29,882 bases of DNA, taken from NCBI GenBank assembly GCA_018969935.1, contig JAGWXJ010000006.1, positions 1-29,882 of the forward strand. The letters run 5' to 3'. This DNA comes from Alphaproteobacteria bacterium (GTDB lineage Bacteria > Pseudomonadota > Alphaproteobacteria > Micavibrionales > UBA1664). The notes under the pieces are model-generated. The model had not been told where the DNA came from and searched no databases. It was given only the letters and a program-made list of their open reading frames with translations. This document shows, in pieces, positions 7,580 to 15,409 of this stretch (position 1 is its first letter; each line of letters opens with the position of its first letter). The position numbers were made by a program, and so were the translations under genes.

Positions 7580-8932
7580 TTACAGCAATTCCAGCTCTTT
7601 CAGTTTTCTGTAGAAGGTTGATTTGGCAAGGCCCAAGGCCTTTGCCGCAGCTGTCACGTTGCCGCCGAAGTATGCGAGGGCGTTTTCAATCGCCTCGCGT
7701 TCCAGCTCGGCCAGCGGGCGGGGGGCACCTGCCACACCACTTACGGGCATTTCCTGTTTACCTTGTTGGGCCGCCGTAAAATCGGACGGCAGAAGCGTAT
7801 CGCCTTCGGCCATGACCATCGCGCGGTGGATTGCGTTTTCAAGTTCGCGGACGTTGCCGACCCACGTGCGCTTCGAGAGCATATCAACCGTTTGCGGCGC
7901 CAGATTTTTGACCGCGCGGTCCTCGCGCACTGCAAAACTTTCAAGGAAATAACGGGCCAGTTCGGGGATGTCCCCTGCCCTTTCGCGCAATGCCGGAATC
8001 AGGATTTGAAGGACGTTGAGGCGATAATACAGATCCTCACGGAAGCGGCCTTGGGCCACATCGTCCTCCAGCTTGCGGTTGGTGGCGGAGATAACGCGCA
8101 CGTTGACGGGTACCGCGTGGTCCGCCCCCACAGCGGTGATTTCCTTTTGCTGGAGAACGCGCAAAAGCTTTACCTGTGTTTCGAGCGGGAGGTCGCCAAT
8201 TTCGTCGAGGAATATCGTGCCGCCTTCGGCTTCACGGAATTTGCCGATGGAACGCGCAATCGCCCCAGTAAACGCGCCCTTTTCGTGGCCGAACAAAATA
8301 CTTTCCGCCAGATTGAGGGGGATGGCGCCGCAGTTGACGGCTACAAAAGGTTTGCCTGCCCTGTGGCTTTCGCCGTGGATGGCGCGGGCGAACACTTCCT
8401 TACCCGTGCCTGTTTCACCATTCAGAAGAACCGGTATATCGCTTGCCGCCGCCTTGCGGCCCAGCCGCACGACATCGGCCAAGCCCATATCGGCGCCGAC
8501 CAGATTTTCAAATGTGAAATGCCCCTCGGCTTTGGCGACAAGGCGTTTGACCTCGCGTTCCAGCAATGCGGTTTTGAGTGCGTTTGCGAGGGCCACGCGC
8601 ATACGGTCCAGCTGCATGGGCTTGCCCATGAAGTCGGCCGCGCCGAGTTGCATGGCTTTTACTGCGGTTTCAACATCCTGCGCGCCTGTCAGGATGATAC
8701 AGGGTAGCAGCGGGTGGCGCTGCTTTATCAGCTCCAGCAGTTCGAGGCCATCCATGCCCGGAAGGCCGATATCGAGGAGCGCCAGATCAATCGCCGCCCC
8801 TTCCTGCAGCACCTTCAGGGCCGAAGCACCGTTGCCAGCCACGCGTGCGGCATAGCCCAAGCGTTTGAGCATGGCCTGCGCCAGCTCGGCCTGCATCGGA
8901 TCATCTTCCACCAGTAGTATGGTTTGGCCCAT
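7580..8932 (-). CDS. Sigma-54-dependent response regulator, NtrC/AtoC family
   Basis: Three domains in the usual order over 450 residues. The receiver (1-120) has the acidic pair E9-D10-D11, the phosphoacceptor D54 (LALLDIGLPGMDG) and a conserved K in GKP. The AAA+ activator (about 145-375) has Walker A GETGTGKE, the sigma-54 contact motif GAFTGA, Walker B GTIFLDEIGDL and an arginine finger region RFREDLYYRLN. A Fis-type HTH ends the protein (GGNVTAAAKALGLAKSTFYRKLKEL). It would activate sigma-54 promoters when phosphorylated. No kinase gene is on its own transcript; the hybrid kinase of the divergent operon is a possible partner by proximity. AlgB, which controls alginate in Pseudomonas, is of this family, but nothing here shows that this protein controls the alg genes. 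Confidence 0.95.
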   Translation of the reverse strand: MGQTILLVEDDPMQAELAQAMLKRLGYAARVAGNGASALKVLQEGAAIDLALLDIGLPGMDGLELLELIKQRHPLLPCIILTGAQDVETAVKAMQLGAADFMGKPMQLDRMRVALANALKTALLEREVKRLVAKAEGHFTFENLVGADMGLADVVRLGRKAAASDIPVLLNGETGTGKEVFARAIHGESHRAGKPFVAVNCGAIPLNLAESILFGHEKGAFTGAIARSIGKFREAEGGTIFLDEIGDLPLETQVKLLRVLQQKEITAVGADHAVPVNVRVISATNRKLEDDVAQGRFREDLYYRLNVLQILIPALRERAGDIPELARYFLESFAVREDRAVKNLAPQTVDMLSKRTWVGNVRELENAIHRAMVMAEGDTLLPSDFTAAQQGKQEMPVSGVAGAPRPLAELEREAIENALAYFGGNVTAAAKALGLAKSTFYRKLKELELL

Positions 8933-8938
8933 ATTCTT

Positions 8939-8944
8939 ATTATA
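8939..8944 (-). promoter_or_regulatory. Consensus -10 box (TATAAT) abutting the start codon of the NtrC-type regulator
   Basis: On the minus strand a perfect TATAAT ends 6 nt before the ATG at 8932, so transcription would begin at or next to the start codon and give a leaderless mRNA. No Shine-Dalgarno is present. The start is fixed by the receiver motif E9-D10-D11 and no later in-frame ATG would keep it. An inverted repeat GTTTC-N7-GAAAC (8949-8965) fills the -35/-10 spacer and could be an operator. The -35 (CTGTTT at 17 bp) is weak. Confidence 0.45.
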
Positions 8945-9055
8945 GAACGTTTCAAATTAAGAAACAGTATCAAAATGAGAATATTATTTTAGACTAACCT
9001 ATTGTTTTTACTTTATTCCTGATTTGGTACACTCCTTGTATATGTTAAATATGCC

Positions 9056-9062
9056 AGGAGGT
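9056..9062 (+). promoter_or_regulatory. Strong Shine-Dalgarno of the first receiver-protein gene
   Basis: AGGAGGT lies 11 nt before the ATG at 9074. It is the strongest ribosome site seen in the window, though its spacing is rather long. It marks the start of the three-gene signalling operon. The AT-rich 8933-9055 stretch must hold the promoter, but I could not choose a convincing -35/-10 pair. Confidence 0.6.
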
Positions 9063-9073
9063 AAGACACTGCC

Positions 9074-9937
9074 ATGATCAGCATAACCCGCAACACCGAA
9101 GAAGAACTTGTTTCTATCGTACGTGGTATCAAAGCCGGGCTAACTGCCAATCATGCGTTCGTACTTCACATACGGGGATCTGCCCTCGGCAATACCATTT
9201 TCCTCCAGTTGCCCCACTTGCTGGAAAAATGGATTGGCGATCCGAGCGGCAAGATCCTCGTTTGTGAAGACCACGACGTCTTTGTGTTTTCCTCGCAGAT
9301 AACACAGAAGTTCTATGCGCGTTTCCGCGACATGGTGCACGGCGAACTCGGCTATGAGCCGGCCGCCGATAACACCGTTACGGCACTTTACGATTGTTCC
9401 ACGCACCTGCCTGCCCTTGAAGCCCTTATCAAGGAGAAGCATGACGCAAAGCAGGAACGCCTTGCGCGCGAAGAAGACAAACGCCGCGCAGCCGCCCTTA
9501 ACGCACAAGCCAATCAGGAACTGATTTCCACACTCGAGCGCCGCCGCAACAAGCGCAAAGGCATCCATGCCCTTATCATCGAAGACGACCCGTTTTCACG
9601 ACGCATGGTGAGCATTGCGCTCATGCCCGGCCTTGAAATCACGCAGGCGGAAACGGGTATCGCCGGTATCCGCGAATACCTTGCCGTGGCGCCTGATATC
9701 GTTTTCCTCGACATCAACCTGCCCGATCTTTCAGGCCTCGAGATCCTCAAGAAGATCAAACAATTCGATGTGAATGCCTGCGTTGTCATCCTGAGCGGCC
9801 AAGGCAGCACGGATAACGTAAAGAAGGCTATGGACGCTGGTGCCAAAGGCTTTGTAGCCAAGCCTTTCGCCCGCGACAAACTTCAACAATACCTGCAGAA
9901 GTGCCCGAAATACGGCACCAAGGAAAAGGAAGGCTAA
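9074..9937 (+). CDS. Receiver-domain protein with uncharacterised N-terminal module (RR1)
   Basis: 287 residues. Residues 1-120 are an unrecognised alpha/beta module (FVLHIRGSALGNTIFLQLPHLL, then KILVCEDHDVFVFSS). Residues about 120-165 form a charged coiled-coil linker (KQERLAREEDKRRAAALNAQ). The C-terminal receiver (about 168-280) has the acidic E-D-D pair in ALIIEDDPFSRRM, the phosphoacceptor D213 (IVFLDINLPDLSG), the S of ILSGQG and K in AKPF. There is no DNA-binding or enzymatic output domain, so output must be through the N-terminal module or by competition in a phosphorelay. It is first in an operon with the next receiver protein (3 nt gap) and a hybrid kinase. Confidence 0.85.
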   Translation: MISITRNTEEELVSIVRGIKAGLTANHAFVLHIRGSALGNTIFLQLPHLLEKWIGDPSGKILVCEDHDVFVFSSQITQKFYARFRDMVHGELGYEPAADNTVTALYDCSTHLPALEALIKEKHDAKQERLAREEDKRRAAALNAQANQELISTLERRRNKRKGIHALIIEDDPFSRRMVSIALMPGLEITQAETGIAGIREYLAVAPDIVFLDINLPDLSGLEILKKIKQFDVNACVVILSGQGSTDNVKKAMDAGAKGFVAKPFARDKLQQYLQKCPKYGTKEKEG

Positions 9938-9940
9938 GGC

Positions 9941-10768
9941 ATGCGTTTTGTCAATTCACCCGATAACAACGAGCGCGAAACCATCCTGAATGCAGTCAGG
10001 CGTGACCCCGAAAGCTGGCGTGACTGGAGTTGCATGCGCATCGAAATTCTTGATGGCAAGAACATGAGCGCGTTGCGCCAAGGCCTTATAAAACTGCTTG
10101 AAACCAATCTGGATGGCAGACAAGGCACCTGCTATGTAGACCTTGCCCAGACTGTCGATGTATTTTGCAAAGGTGTGCAGCAGGACCTTCTGGCTTCAGT
10201 TGGCCGCCAGATTGTAGAACTTGCGCGCATCAAATCCAGCACCGCCGCCATATCGCGCATTTACCATCTGGGCCGTGATGCGGACGTATTCCTCAAGACA
10301 TTCGACGTCCCTGCCAATAAGGCCGCCGCTATTGAAACAACAATAGACAGCGGCACCGTCATTTGGCCGGAACATACCGACAAATCGGACCACCTGAGCC
10401 AGATAGACAGCTGCAAAGTGTTGCTAGTGGAAGACGACCCCGTTACGCGCTGGATGGTCAAGATGGCCCTGAAGGACGAATGCCGCTTGACGGTAGCCCA
10501 CGATGCCAGCAAAGCGATGACCGTCTATAAATCCATGCGCCCCGACATGGTTTTACTGGATATCAACCTGCCCGGCAGCAACGGACAGGAAGTGATGAGC
10601 AACATCATGAAGGCTGACCCCGGCGCGTATATCGTGATGTTCAGCTCGCAAGACAGCGTTGAAACGATTGCCAATACTCTTAGTGCCGGTGCCAGAGGCT
10701 TTATTGCAAAGCCGTTTTGCAAAGAGCGCCTTATCGAGGCCGTCCACAACTGTCCTGCGAGGCGCTAA
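9941..10768 (+). CDS. Receiver-domain protein with related N-terminal module (RR2)
   Basis: 275 residues, starting 3 nt after the RR1 stop, with a purine-rich ribosome site in the end of RR1 (AAGGAAAAGGAAGG). The N-terminal 150 residues resemble RR1 in order of elements: a strand (CMRIEILDGKNMSALRQGL), LLE, then a strand plus DVF (TCYVDLAQTVDVFCKG). The identity is low and the relationship is my reading by eye. The receiver starts near residue 163 (VLLVEDDPVTRWMV), with the phosphoacceptor D207 (MVLLDINLPGSNG) and K in AKPF. No output domain of a known kind is present. A likely phosphotransfer partner is the HPt domain of the kinase encoded just downstream. Confidence 0.85.
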   Translation: MRFVNSPDNNERETILNAVRRDPESWRDWSCMRIEILDGKNMSALRQGLIKLLETNLDGRQGTCYVDLAQTVDVFCKGVQQDLLASVGRQIVELARIKSSTAAISRIYHLGRDADVFLKTFDVPANKAAAIETTIDSGTVIWPEHTDKSDHLSQIDSCKVLLVEDDPVTRWMVKMALKDECRLTVAHDASKAMTVYKSMRPDMVLLDINLPGSNGQEVMSNIMKADPGAYIVMFSSQDSVETIANTLSAGARGFIAKPFCKERLIEAVHNCPARR

Positions 10769-10770
10769 CC

Positions 10771-12678
10771 ATGAGCGGGACGACGCATACCGCCGCCCTG
10801 TACATTAAAAAGCTGGCGCTTGATGCGAATGGCCACTTCAGCAGGCATTTCTGGCTTGCCGGCCATTTCCTCATCGCAATACTTACACCTATTTTCGTAG
10901 CTGTTTTCCTAATGGATTTTCATGGTATCGGCTTTCACAGCAAGATAGTTCTTTCGACAATCATGATGCTTTTGGTAGGCAACCTTGCATGGTCCGGTAT
11001 CAGAAAGCAGACCGAACTGAAGCTGAAAAATGCAACCATCGAAAAGCAGATTGCAGAGCGCGACGCCTACGAGGCGCGCATGAAATCCCATATTCAGGAT
11101 GTTCAGAAAGCCCACGAACGCGCGATGAGAGCGATTGGGGAGGCCGAGAAGGCCAACCTTGCCAAATCCGAATTCCTTGCGACCATGTCGCACGAACTCC
11201 GCACCCCCATGAACGGCATTATCGGTATGGCAGGGATGCTGGAAAGCACCAGCCTCAATGAAGAGCAGAAGGAATATAACGGTATCATCGTGAAATCGGC
11301 GACGAGCCTGCTTGCGATTGTGAACGATATTCTTGACCTGTCCAAAATTGAGGCGGGCGGTATTGAACTTGAACCCCAACCCTTCCCGCTACGCAAGGCC
11401 ATTACGGATACCATCGAGCTGTTCATGCCGGTTGCGATGGACAAGGGCATTACGCTGGAAGCCGAACTCGGGCGCACCCTGCCCCGCTTTGTAGAAGGCG
11501 ATGAAGGGCGCGTGATGCAGATATTGCGCAACCTTATCGGCAACTCCATCAAGTTTACGGACCGCGGCGCTGTCAGGCTTACGGTCAAGAGAGATGGCAA
11601 GGTTATCCATTTTGCGGTGGCGGATACGGGTATCGGCATCCCCGAAAACCAGCAGAAAATGATTTTCGACAAATTCACGCAGGCCAATAACACCAGCACG
11701 CGCAAATACGGCGGCACGGGGCTTGGCCTTGCCATTTCCAAACAGCTTGTCGAGCTGATGGACGGTAAAATCGGCGTCACAAGCGAGGTGGGCAAAGGTT
11801 CCACCTTCTGGTTCACGCTTCCGCTTCTGGAGTGCGCGGAAGCCGATGACGCAATGGACACCTACACGCCCAGAAACCAGAAACAGCAGAAACCGGAGGA
11901 TGTTATGAACCGCAGTGCCAATATCCTGATTGCAGAAGACCACCCTACCAACCAATTCCTTATCAAGCGCATCCTTACAAAGCACGGCTTTACGAATATC
12001 GATATGGTCGAGAACGGCCAGCAGGCTGTTGATGCCTTCAAGACATGCGCATACAGCATCGTCCTTATGGACGGCATGATGCCCGAGATGGACGGCTATG
12101 AAGCCACACGCCAGATCCGTGTTTACGAACAAACCAAAGGCGTGCATGTGCCCGTGATTGCGATGACGGCCAACGCCATGGTTGGCGACCGCGAAAAGTG
12201 CCTTGAAGCCGGCATGGATGACTACATCAGCAAGCCGATTGATGCCCAGAAATTCATGAAACTGATGTCCAAGTGGCTGCCTAGCATCGATGGGCAAGAG
12301 CCGAAGGTTGAAGCTGTCAAGCAAGAGCCTGCCGCAGCCGATACGCCCATCAACATCCCGCACCTCGAGAGCTTTACAGAGGGCGACCCCGATGTGGAGC
12401 GCGACCTGTTCAATATCTTCATCGACCAGATGGGTATCGGGATTACCAGCCTTGAAGCCAGCATCGGCCAGCACAACCATTCCGACTGGCATGCAGCCGC
12501 ACACCGTTTCAAAGGTGCCGCCGCAAACCTTGGTGCCGAAAGACTTGCCGCCCTTTGCTATGAGGCCGAACAAAACCCCGACCTGAGCGAGCCACAAAAG
12601 AAACTGCTTTTATCCGCAATCTCGGGTGAGGCGGAACATGTACAAAACTTCATCTTCGAAAGGGTGAAGGCGGCTTAA
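10771..12678 (+). CDS. Hybrid histidine kinase (TM-HisKA-HATPase-REC-HPt)
   Basis: 635 residues from the ATG at 10771, 2 nt after the RR2 stop; an upstream ATG at 10717 overlaps RR2 and is not preferred. Two membrane segments (about 27-48 and 56-76) are joined by a very short loop, so there is no periplasmic sensor domain. A coiled coil (about 80-125) leads to HisKA with H141 (ATMSHELRTPMNG). The ATPase domain shows the N box (RNLIGNSIKF), G1 (ADTGIGIP) and G2 (GGTGLGLAIS). The receiver has D434 (IVLMDGMMPEMDG), and a C-terminal HPt domain has H578 (AAAHRFKGAAANLGA). The chain H141-D434-H578 can pass phosphate on to D213 of RR1 and D207 of RR2. The signal is probably membrane state or a partner protein. 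The stop codon overlaps the convergent greB stop. Confidence 0.95.
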   Translation: MSGTTHTAALYIKKLALDANGHFSRHFWLAGHFLIAILTPIFVAVFLMDFHGIGFHSKIVLSTIMMLLVGNLAWSGIRKQTELKLKNATIEKQIAERDAYEARMKSHIQDVQKAHERAMRAIGEAEKANLAKSEFLATMSHELRTPMNGIIGMAGMLESTSLNEEQKEYNGIIVKSATSLLAIVNDILDLSKIEAGGIELEPQPFPLRKAITDTIELFMPVAMDKGITLEAELGRTLPRFVEGDEGRVMQILRNLIGNSIKFTDRGAVRLTVKRDGKVIHFAVADTGIGIPENQQKMIFDKFTQANNTSTRKYGGTGLGLAISKQLVELMDGKIGVTSEVGKGSTFWFTLPLLECAEADDAMDTYTPRNQKQQKPEDVMNRSANILIAEDHPTNQFLIKRILTKHGFTNIDMVENGQQAVDAFKTCAYSIVLMDGMMPEMDGYEATRQIRVYEQTKGVHVPVIAMTANAMVGDREKCLEAGMDDYISKPIDAQKFMKLMSKWLPSIDGQEPKVEAVKQEPAAADTPINIPHLESFTEGDPDVERDLFNIFIDQMGIGITSLEASIGQHNHSDWHAAAHRFKGAAANLGAERLAALCYEAEQNPDLSEPQKKLLLSAISGEAEHVQNFIFERVKAA

Positions 12679-13232
12679 TTATCGAGCCTGTACTCGATGG
12701 AGATGATTTCCAGTTCCTCGACACCCTCGGCAAGGCGGACGGATGCCGTATCATCCACCTTCTTTTTGAGAAGAGCGCGCCCCACAGGTGATTGCCAGTT
12801 GATTTTGCCGAGGTTCATATCCGCCTCGTCCACGCCGACCAGCGTGACAGTAACCTCGGTGCCATCCTCGCGCGCGTAAGTGACCGTTGCGCCAAAGTAC
12901 ACAGCTTCCAGCCCTTGCTGTTTGCGCGGGTCCACCACCTCGTAGTTATCGAGGCGCTTCATGAGGTAGCGCACACGGCGATCAATTTCACGCAGGCGTT
13001 TCTTGTTGTAGATGTAATCCCCGTTTTCGGACCTGTCGCCGTTGCCGGCGGCCCATGACACAATTTCCACGATTTTCGGGCGTTCATCCTTCAGCAAAAA
13101 GCGCAATTCTTCCTGCAGGGCTGCCGCGCCTTTCGGGGTCATGTAGTTTTTGGTGTCGGGCGGAAGCGGATCCGGCTCCTCGAAATCGTCTTCGGGGGCT
13201 TCGTCGTTTTCGGTGATGAAGGCTTTGCTCAT
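12675..13232 (-). CDS. greB: Transcription elongation factor GreB
   Basis: Rescues backtracked RNA polymerase by stimulating transcript cleavage. From the start MSKAFITEND at 13232 it is 185 residues. The N-terminal coiled coil carries the acidic tip in GDRSENGDYIYNKKRLREID. The C-terminal FKBP-like domain follows (VTLVGVDEADMNLGKINW, SPVGRALL). YIYNKKRLREIDRR and the basic character favour GreB over GreA. Before the coiled coil there is an acidic extension (EAPEDDFEEPDPLPPDTKNY), a style I associate with alphaproteobacterial GreB. An upstream ATG at 13292 would overlap the divergent methyltransferase gene and is rejected. The terminal 4 bp overlap the end of the kinase gene. Confidence 0.95.
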   Translation of the reverse strand: MSKAFITENDEAPEDDFEEPDPLPPDTKNYMTPKGAAALQEELRFLLKDERPKIVEIVSWAAGNGDRSENGDYIYNKKRLREIDRRVRYLMKRLDNYEVVDPRKQQGLEAVYFGATVTYAREDGTEVTVTLVGVDEADMNLGKINWQSPVGRALLKKKVDDTASVRLAEGVEELEIISIEYRLDN

Positions 13233-13246
13233 ATCGCCTAGGATAT
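13231..13246. promoter_or_regulatory. Inverted repeat in the 19-bp gap between divergent greB and methyltransferase genes
   Basis: ATATC-GCCTAG-GATAT overlaps the greB start codon and fills most of the space between the two divergent starts (13232 and 13252). The gap is too short for two full promoters, so promoter elements must extend into the coding regions. The repeat may be incidental or an operator. Confidence 0.3.
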
Positions 13247-13251
13247 TCCCG

Positions 13252-13944
13252 ATGAAAAATCCGGTGACAAGATATTTCGACAACTGGGCCAACAGTTACG
13301 ATGAAACCATGCGAGGCATGGCGTATGTCGAACCCCAGCGTATAGCCGAGGCCCTTAGGCCGAAATTGGCGGCAGGCGCGCGGTTGCTTGATATCGGTAT
13401 CGGCACCGGCCTTACTGTTGCGCCTTTCCAAGGGTGCGGCATCCATATTACGGGTATTGATGCATCCCCCGGAATGCTGGAGATATGCCGCGCCAAAATG
13501 CTGGCCGATAGCCTTATATGCCATGATGCCGCGCTTGAGCCCATGCCGCTGGGCGCGCAAAGCCTTGATGCCGCGATTTGCGCCGGAACACTTGAGTATA
13601 TCGCCGACCCTTTGCCGTTTTTTCAGGATGTGGCACGGGTATTAAAGCCGGGCGGGTTATTTGCCTTTACCTTTGAACCCACGCAAACGGCCCCGCTTTA
13701 CCGCCGCGGGTTTTTGAACGGGTGTGTTAAAACCACGCAGCACCGCATAACGGTGCAGCGTTTTATGCCCCGAAGCCTCTGGCCACGGGTATTCAGGAAA
13801 TACCTGTTTACGCCCGAGGGAATAACCCTACTCATCGAGAATTCAGGGTTTGCGATTAAGTCGCGTGAATTGTTTGATGCCTACCAATGGCAGGGAAAAC
13901 AGCCAATTCCCCACTATTTTTTTGTGGCTGAGCGGGTGGAATGA
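13252..13944 (+). CDS. Class I SAM-dependent methyltransferase (Methyltransf_11 type)
   Basis: 230 residues from the ATG at 13252, with AGGA about 9 nt upstream. Motif I is LLDIGIGTGLT, the acidic motif II is ITGIDASPGML, and motif IV and the post-motif region follow (LDAAICAGTLEYIADP, ARVLKPGGLFAFTFEP). This is the UbiE/BioC-like small-molecule methyltransferase pattern. N-terminal NPVTRYFDNWANSYDETM is typical of 'FD..A..YD' methyltransferases. The substrate cannot be read from the sequence. An upstream start at 13150 lies within greB on the other strand and is rejected. Confidence 0.88.
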   Translation: MKNPVTRYFDNWANSYDETMRGMAYVEPQRIAEALRPKLAAGARLLDIGIGTGLTVAPFQGCGIHITGIDASPGMLEICRAKMLADSLICHDAALEPMPLGAQSLDAAICAGTLEYIADPLPFFQDVARVLKPGGLFAFTFEPTQTAPLYRRGFLNGCVKTTQHRITVQRFMPRSLWPRVFRKYLFTPEGITLLIENSGFAIKSRELFDAYQWQGKQPIPHYFFVAERVE

Positions 13945-14033
13945 TTTTCCCCTTATAAGCGTTAATGCCTTCAGCGAATTCTACCTATAAGTGGCATGCG
14001 CTGCACAAGTATTATGTAATACGCTAACCCTCT

Positions 14034-14062
14034 GAAACATGGGCCTTTTTTTGCCATGTTTC
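14034..14062 (+). promoter_or_regulatory. 9-bp hairpin with T-run in the loop, upstream of alg44
   Basis: The perfect arms GAAACATGG and CCATGTTTC enclose an 11-nt loop that contains seven T residues. As the T-run is in the loop and not after the stem, it is not a standard terminator of the methyltransferase gene. It could be an operator palindrome for the alg promoter that follows about 30 bp downstream. Confidence 0.4.
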
Positions 14063-14093
14063 ATTCGTAAACTAAAATAAATACCCATTTTTC

Positions 14094-14122
14094 TTGCATA
14101 TTTCGTTAAATTTGCGTTAAAT
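14094..14122 (+). promoter_or_regulatory. Candidate promoter of the alg44-algA-algK-algE-algL block
   Basis: TTGCAT (14094-14099) and TTAAAT (14117-14122) are separated by 17 bp, with a start expected near 14130, about 28 nt before the alg44 ATG. The -10 overlaps the second copy of a GTTAAAT direct repeat. It is a plausible housekeeping-sigma promoter; both hexamers are imperfect. Confidence 0.4.
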
Positions 14123-14157
14123 GCTGCGATACAACAACCCTAGATTATGGAATTATT

Positions 14158-15345
14158 ATGAAATCGGCCACGCAACAGGTAGTCCACGAGTCTGAAACAC
14201 AACGTCAACACGTCCGTATCCAAATTCCTGCACGCGCCGAACTCGGTGGTCGCACTTATATGGTAAAAGACCTTTCGGTGAGCGGCCTTTCCATTGAAGA
14301 TGTTGGCGCTACATACATCGATGGTGCGCAGATCGACCTGACGCTGAACGTTCCCTTTGAATCCTTCTCGCTCAACGTAGCCCTCAAGGCCTTCGTAACG
14401 CACTACGACACGAACGCCAAAGTACTGGGCGCGCAATTCACGAACTTGAGCCGCGAGCAGCTCTCCATCCTCAACGCCATCATCCAATCCTACATGTCTG
14501 GCGTCATTATCAAGGAAGGCGACCTTCTGAACGTTGTTGCCCGCGATAACTTCGTCAAAATCCGCAAAGAAATCTCCAAAGAAGAAAAACGCGATCTGGG
14601 CTCCTTGGCCAAACGCGCCATGCCTTTCCTGTTCATGGGTGTGGCAGCTATCCTTGGCGGCTTCTTCGTCATGGGCAACGTTTACGAAAAAATGCTGGTT
14701 CTGAAATCATATCAGGCAGTTGTTACATCGGAATCCATTGTACTCCGCGCTTCTGCCCCCGGCATTTTCAAGTCGGCCATTGCTGACGGTACGGAAAAAG
14801 TAACCAAAGGCCAAGTACTCGGAACCCTTGAGGTATCGGGTGCGTATGTTGTTCCAGGTGCTACCGCGCAAGCAGCTGCACCTGCGCCTGCCGCAACCCC
14901 TGCTACGGAAGCTACGCCTTCCGCTGACGGTGCGGTTGCAGCCGACGCGACAGCAGCCCCTGTGGTAACGCCCGCCCCAGTCACAACGAAGGCAGGCACG
15001 ACGCTGGTTTCCATCGTCAGCCCTTGCGATTGCTACATGACCAAACAATACGTACAGGATGGCCTGTTCCGCGATATTGGTGAAGCTGTGTTCAAGCTTG
15101 TTCCGACAGACACGAAACCGAACATCAAGGCTACTATTTCGGCTGAAGATGTTGTCCGCCTCAACCTGCGCGATAAAGCTACGATGCGCGTTACCGGTGA
15201 AGAAGGCGTGGTTGTAGGTACGGTACAGGACATCGAAACGCTGGATGCCAACGCTGCTTCCAGTATCGTGACGATCCGTCCGGAAAGACCGCTGTCCTAC
15301 AAACTTACGGACCGTCCGGCCTACGTGGAATTCTACGTCCACTAA
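14158..15345 (+). CDS. alg44: Alg44-like PilZ c-di-GMP receptor with membrane-fusion domain
   Basis: Inner-membrane co-polymerase of alginate-type synthases; c-di-GMP binding to its PilZ domain switches on the Alg8 polymerase. The N-terminal PilZ domain keeps both nucleotide motifs: RxxxR (R16-Q-H-V-R20) and DxSxxG (D38-L-S-V-S-G43), almost the same numbering as in Pseudomonas Alg44. One membrane helix (about 154-176, FLFMGVAAILGGFFVMG) leads to a periplasmic HlyD/MexA-like domain. Between the two halves of its lipoyl-like part, where adaptors have a coiled-coil hairpin, there is an Ala/Pro/Thr-rich linker (about 233-280). At 395 residues it matches Alg44 (389). It is first in the plus block. 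Its partner alg8 is not in the window. The start has only a weak GGA ribosome site. Confidence 0.88.
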   Translation: MKSATQQVVHESETQRQHVRIQIPARAELGGRTYMVKDLSVSGLSIEDVGATYIDGAQIDLTLNVPFESFSLNVALKAFVTHYDTNAKVLGAQFTNLSREQLSILNAIIQSYMSGVIIKEGDLLNVVARDNFVKIRKEISKEEKRDLGSLAKRAMPFLFMGVAAILGGFFVMGNVYEKMLVLKSYQAVVTSESIVLRASAPGIFKSAIADGTEKVTKGQVLGTLEVSGAYVVPGATAQAAAPAPAATPATEATPSADGAVAADATAAPVVTPAPVTTKAGTTLVSIVSPCDCYMTKQYVQDGLFRDIGEAVFKLVPTDTKPNIKATISAEDVVRLNLRDKATMRVTGEEGVVVGTVQDIETLDANAASSIVTIRPERPLSYKLTDRPAYVEFYVH

Positions 15346-15409
15346 CCAGTACGAATAAACGGGAAACAAAAAAAATAAAACGAACAGGGAATTCAAGGGG
15401 GAATATAAA

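Larger units (their letters stand above)
13945..14157. other. Intergenic control region upstream of the alg44 operon
   Basis: This 213-bp AT-rich gap is the longest non-coding stretch in the window. It holds a 9-bp hairpin (14034-14062), a candidate promoter (14094-14122) and a GTTAAAT direct repeat one helical turn apart (14105-14111 and 14116-14122). Two CTATAAG/TTATAAG stretches lie near 13952 and 13985. It is the natural place for regulation of the plus-strand exopolysaccharide block. Confidence 0.55.

Noticed and set aside
13992..14005. Sigma-54-like promoter (TGGCATGCGCTGCA) upstream of alg44
   Set aside because: Only 8 bp separate the GG and GC elements, against 10 in functional -24/-12 promoters.
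14034..14062. Hairpin as the intrinsic terminator of the upstream methyltransferase gene
   Set aside because: The T-run is in the loop, and the bases after the stem (ATTCGTAAAC) are not a U-tract.
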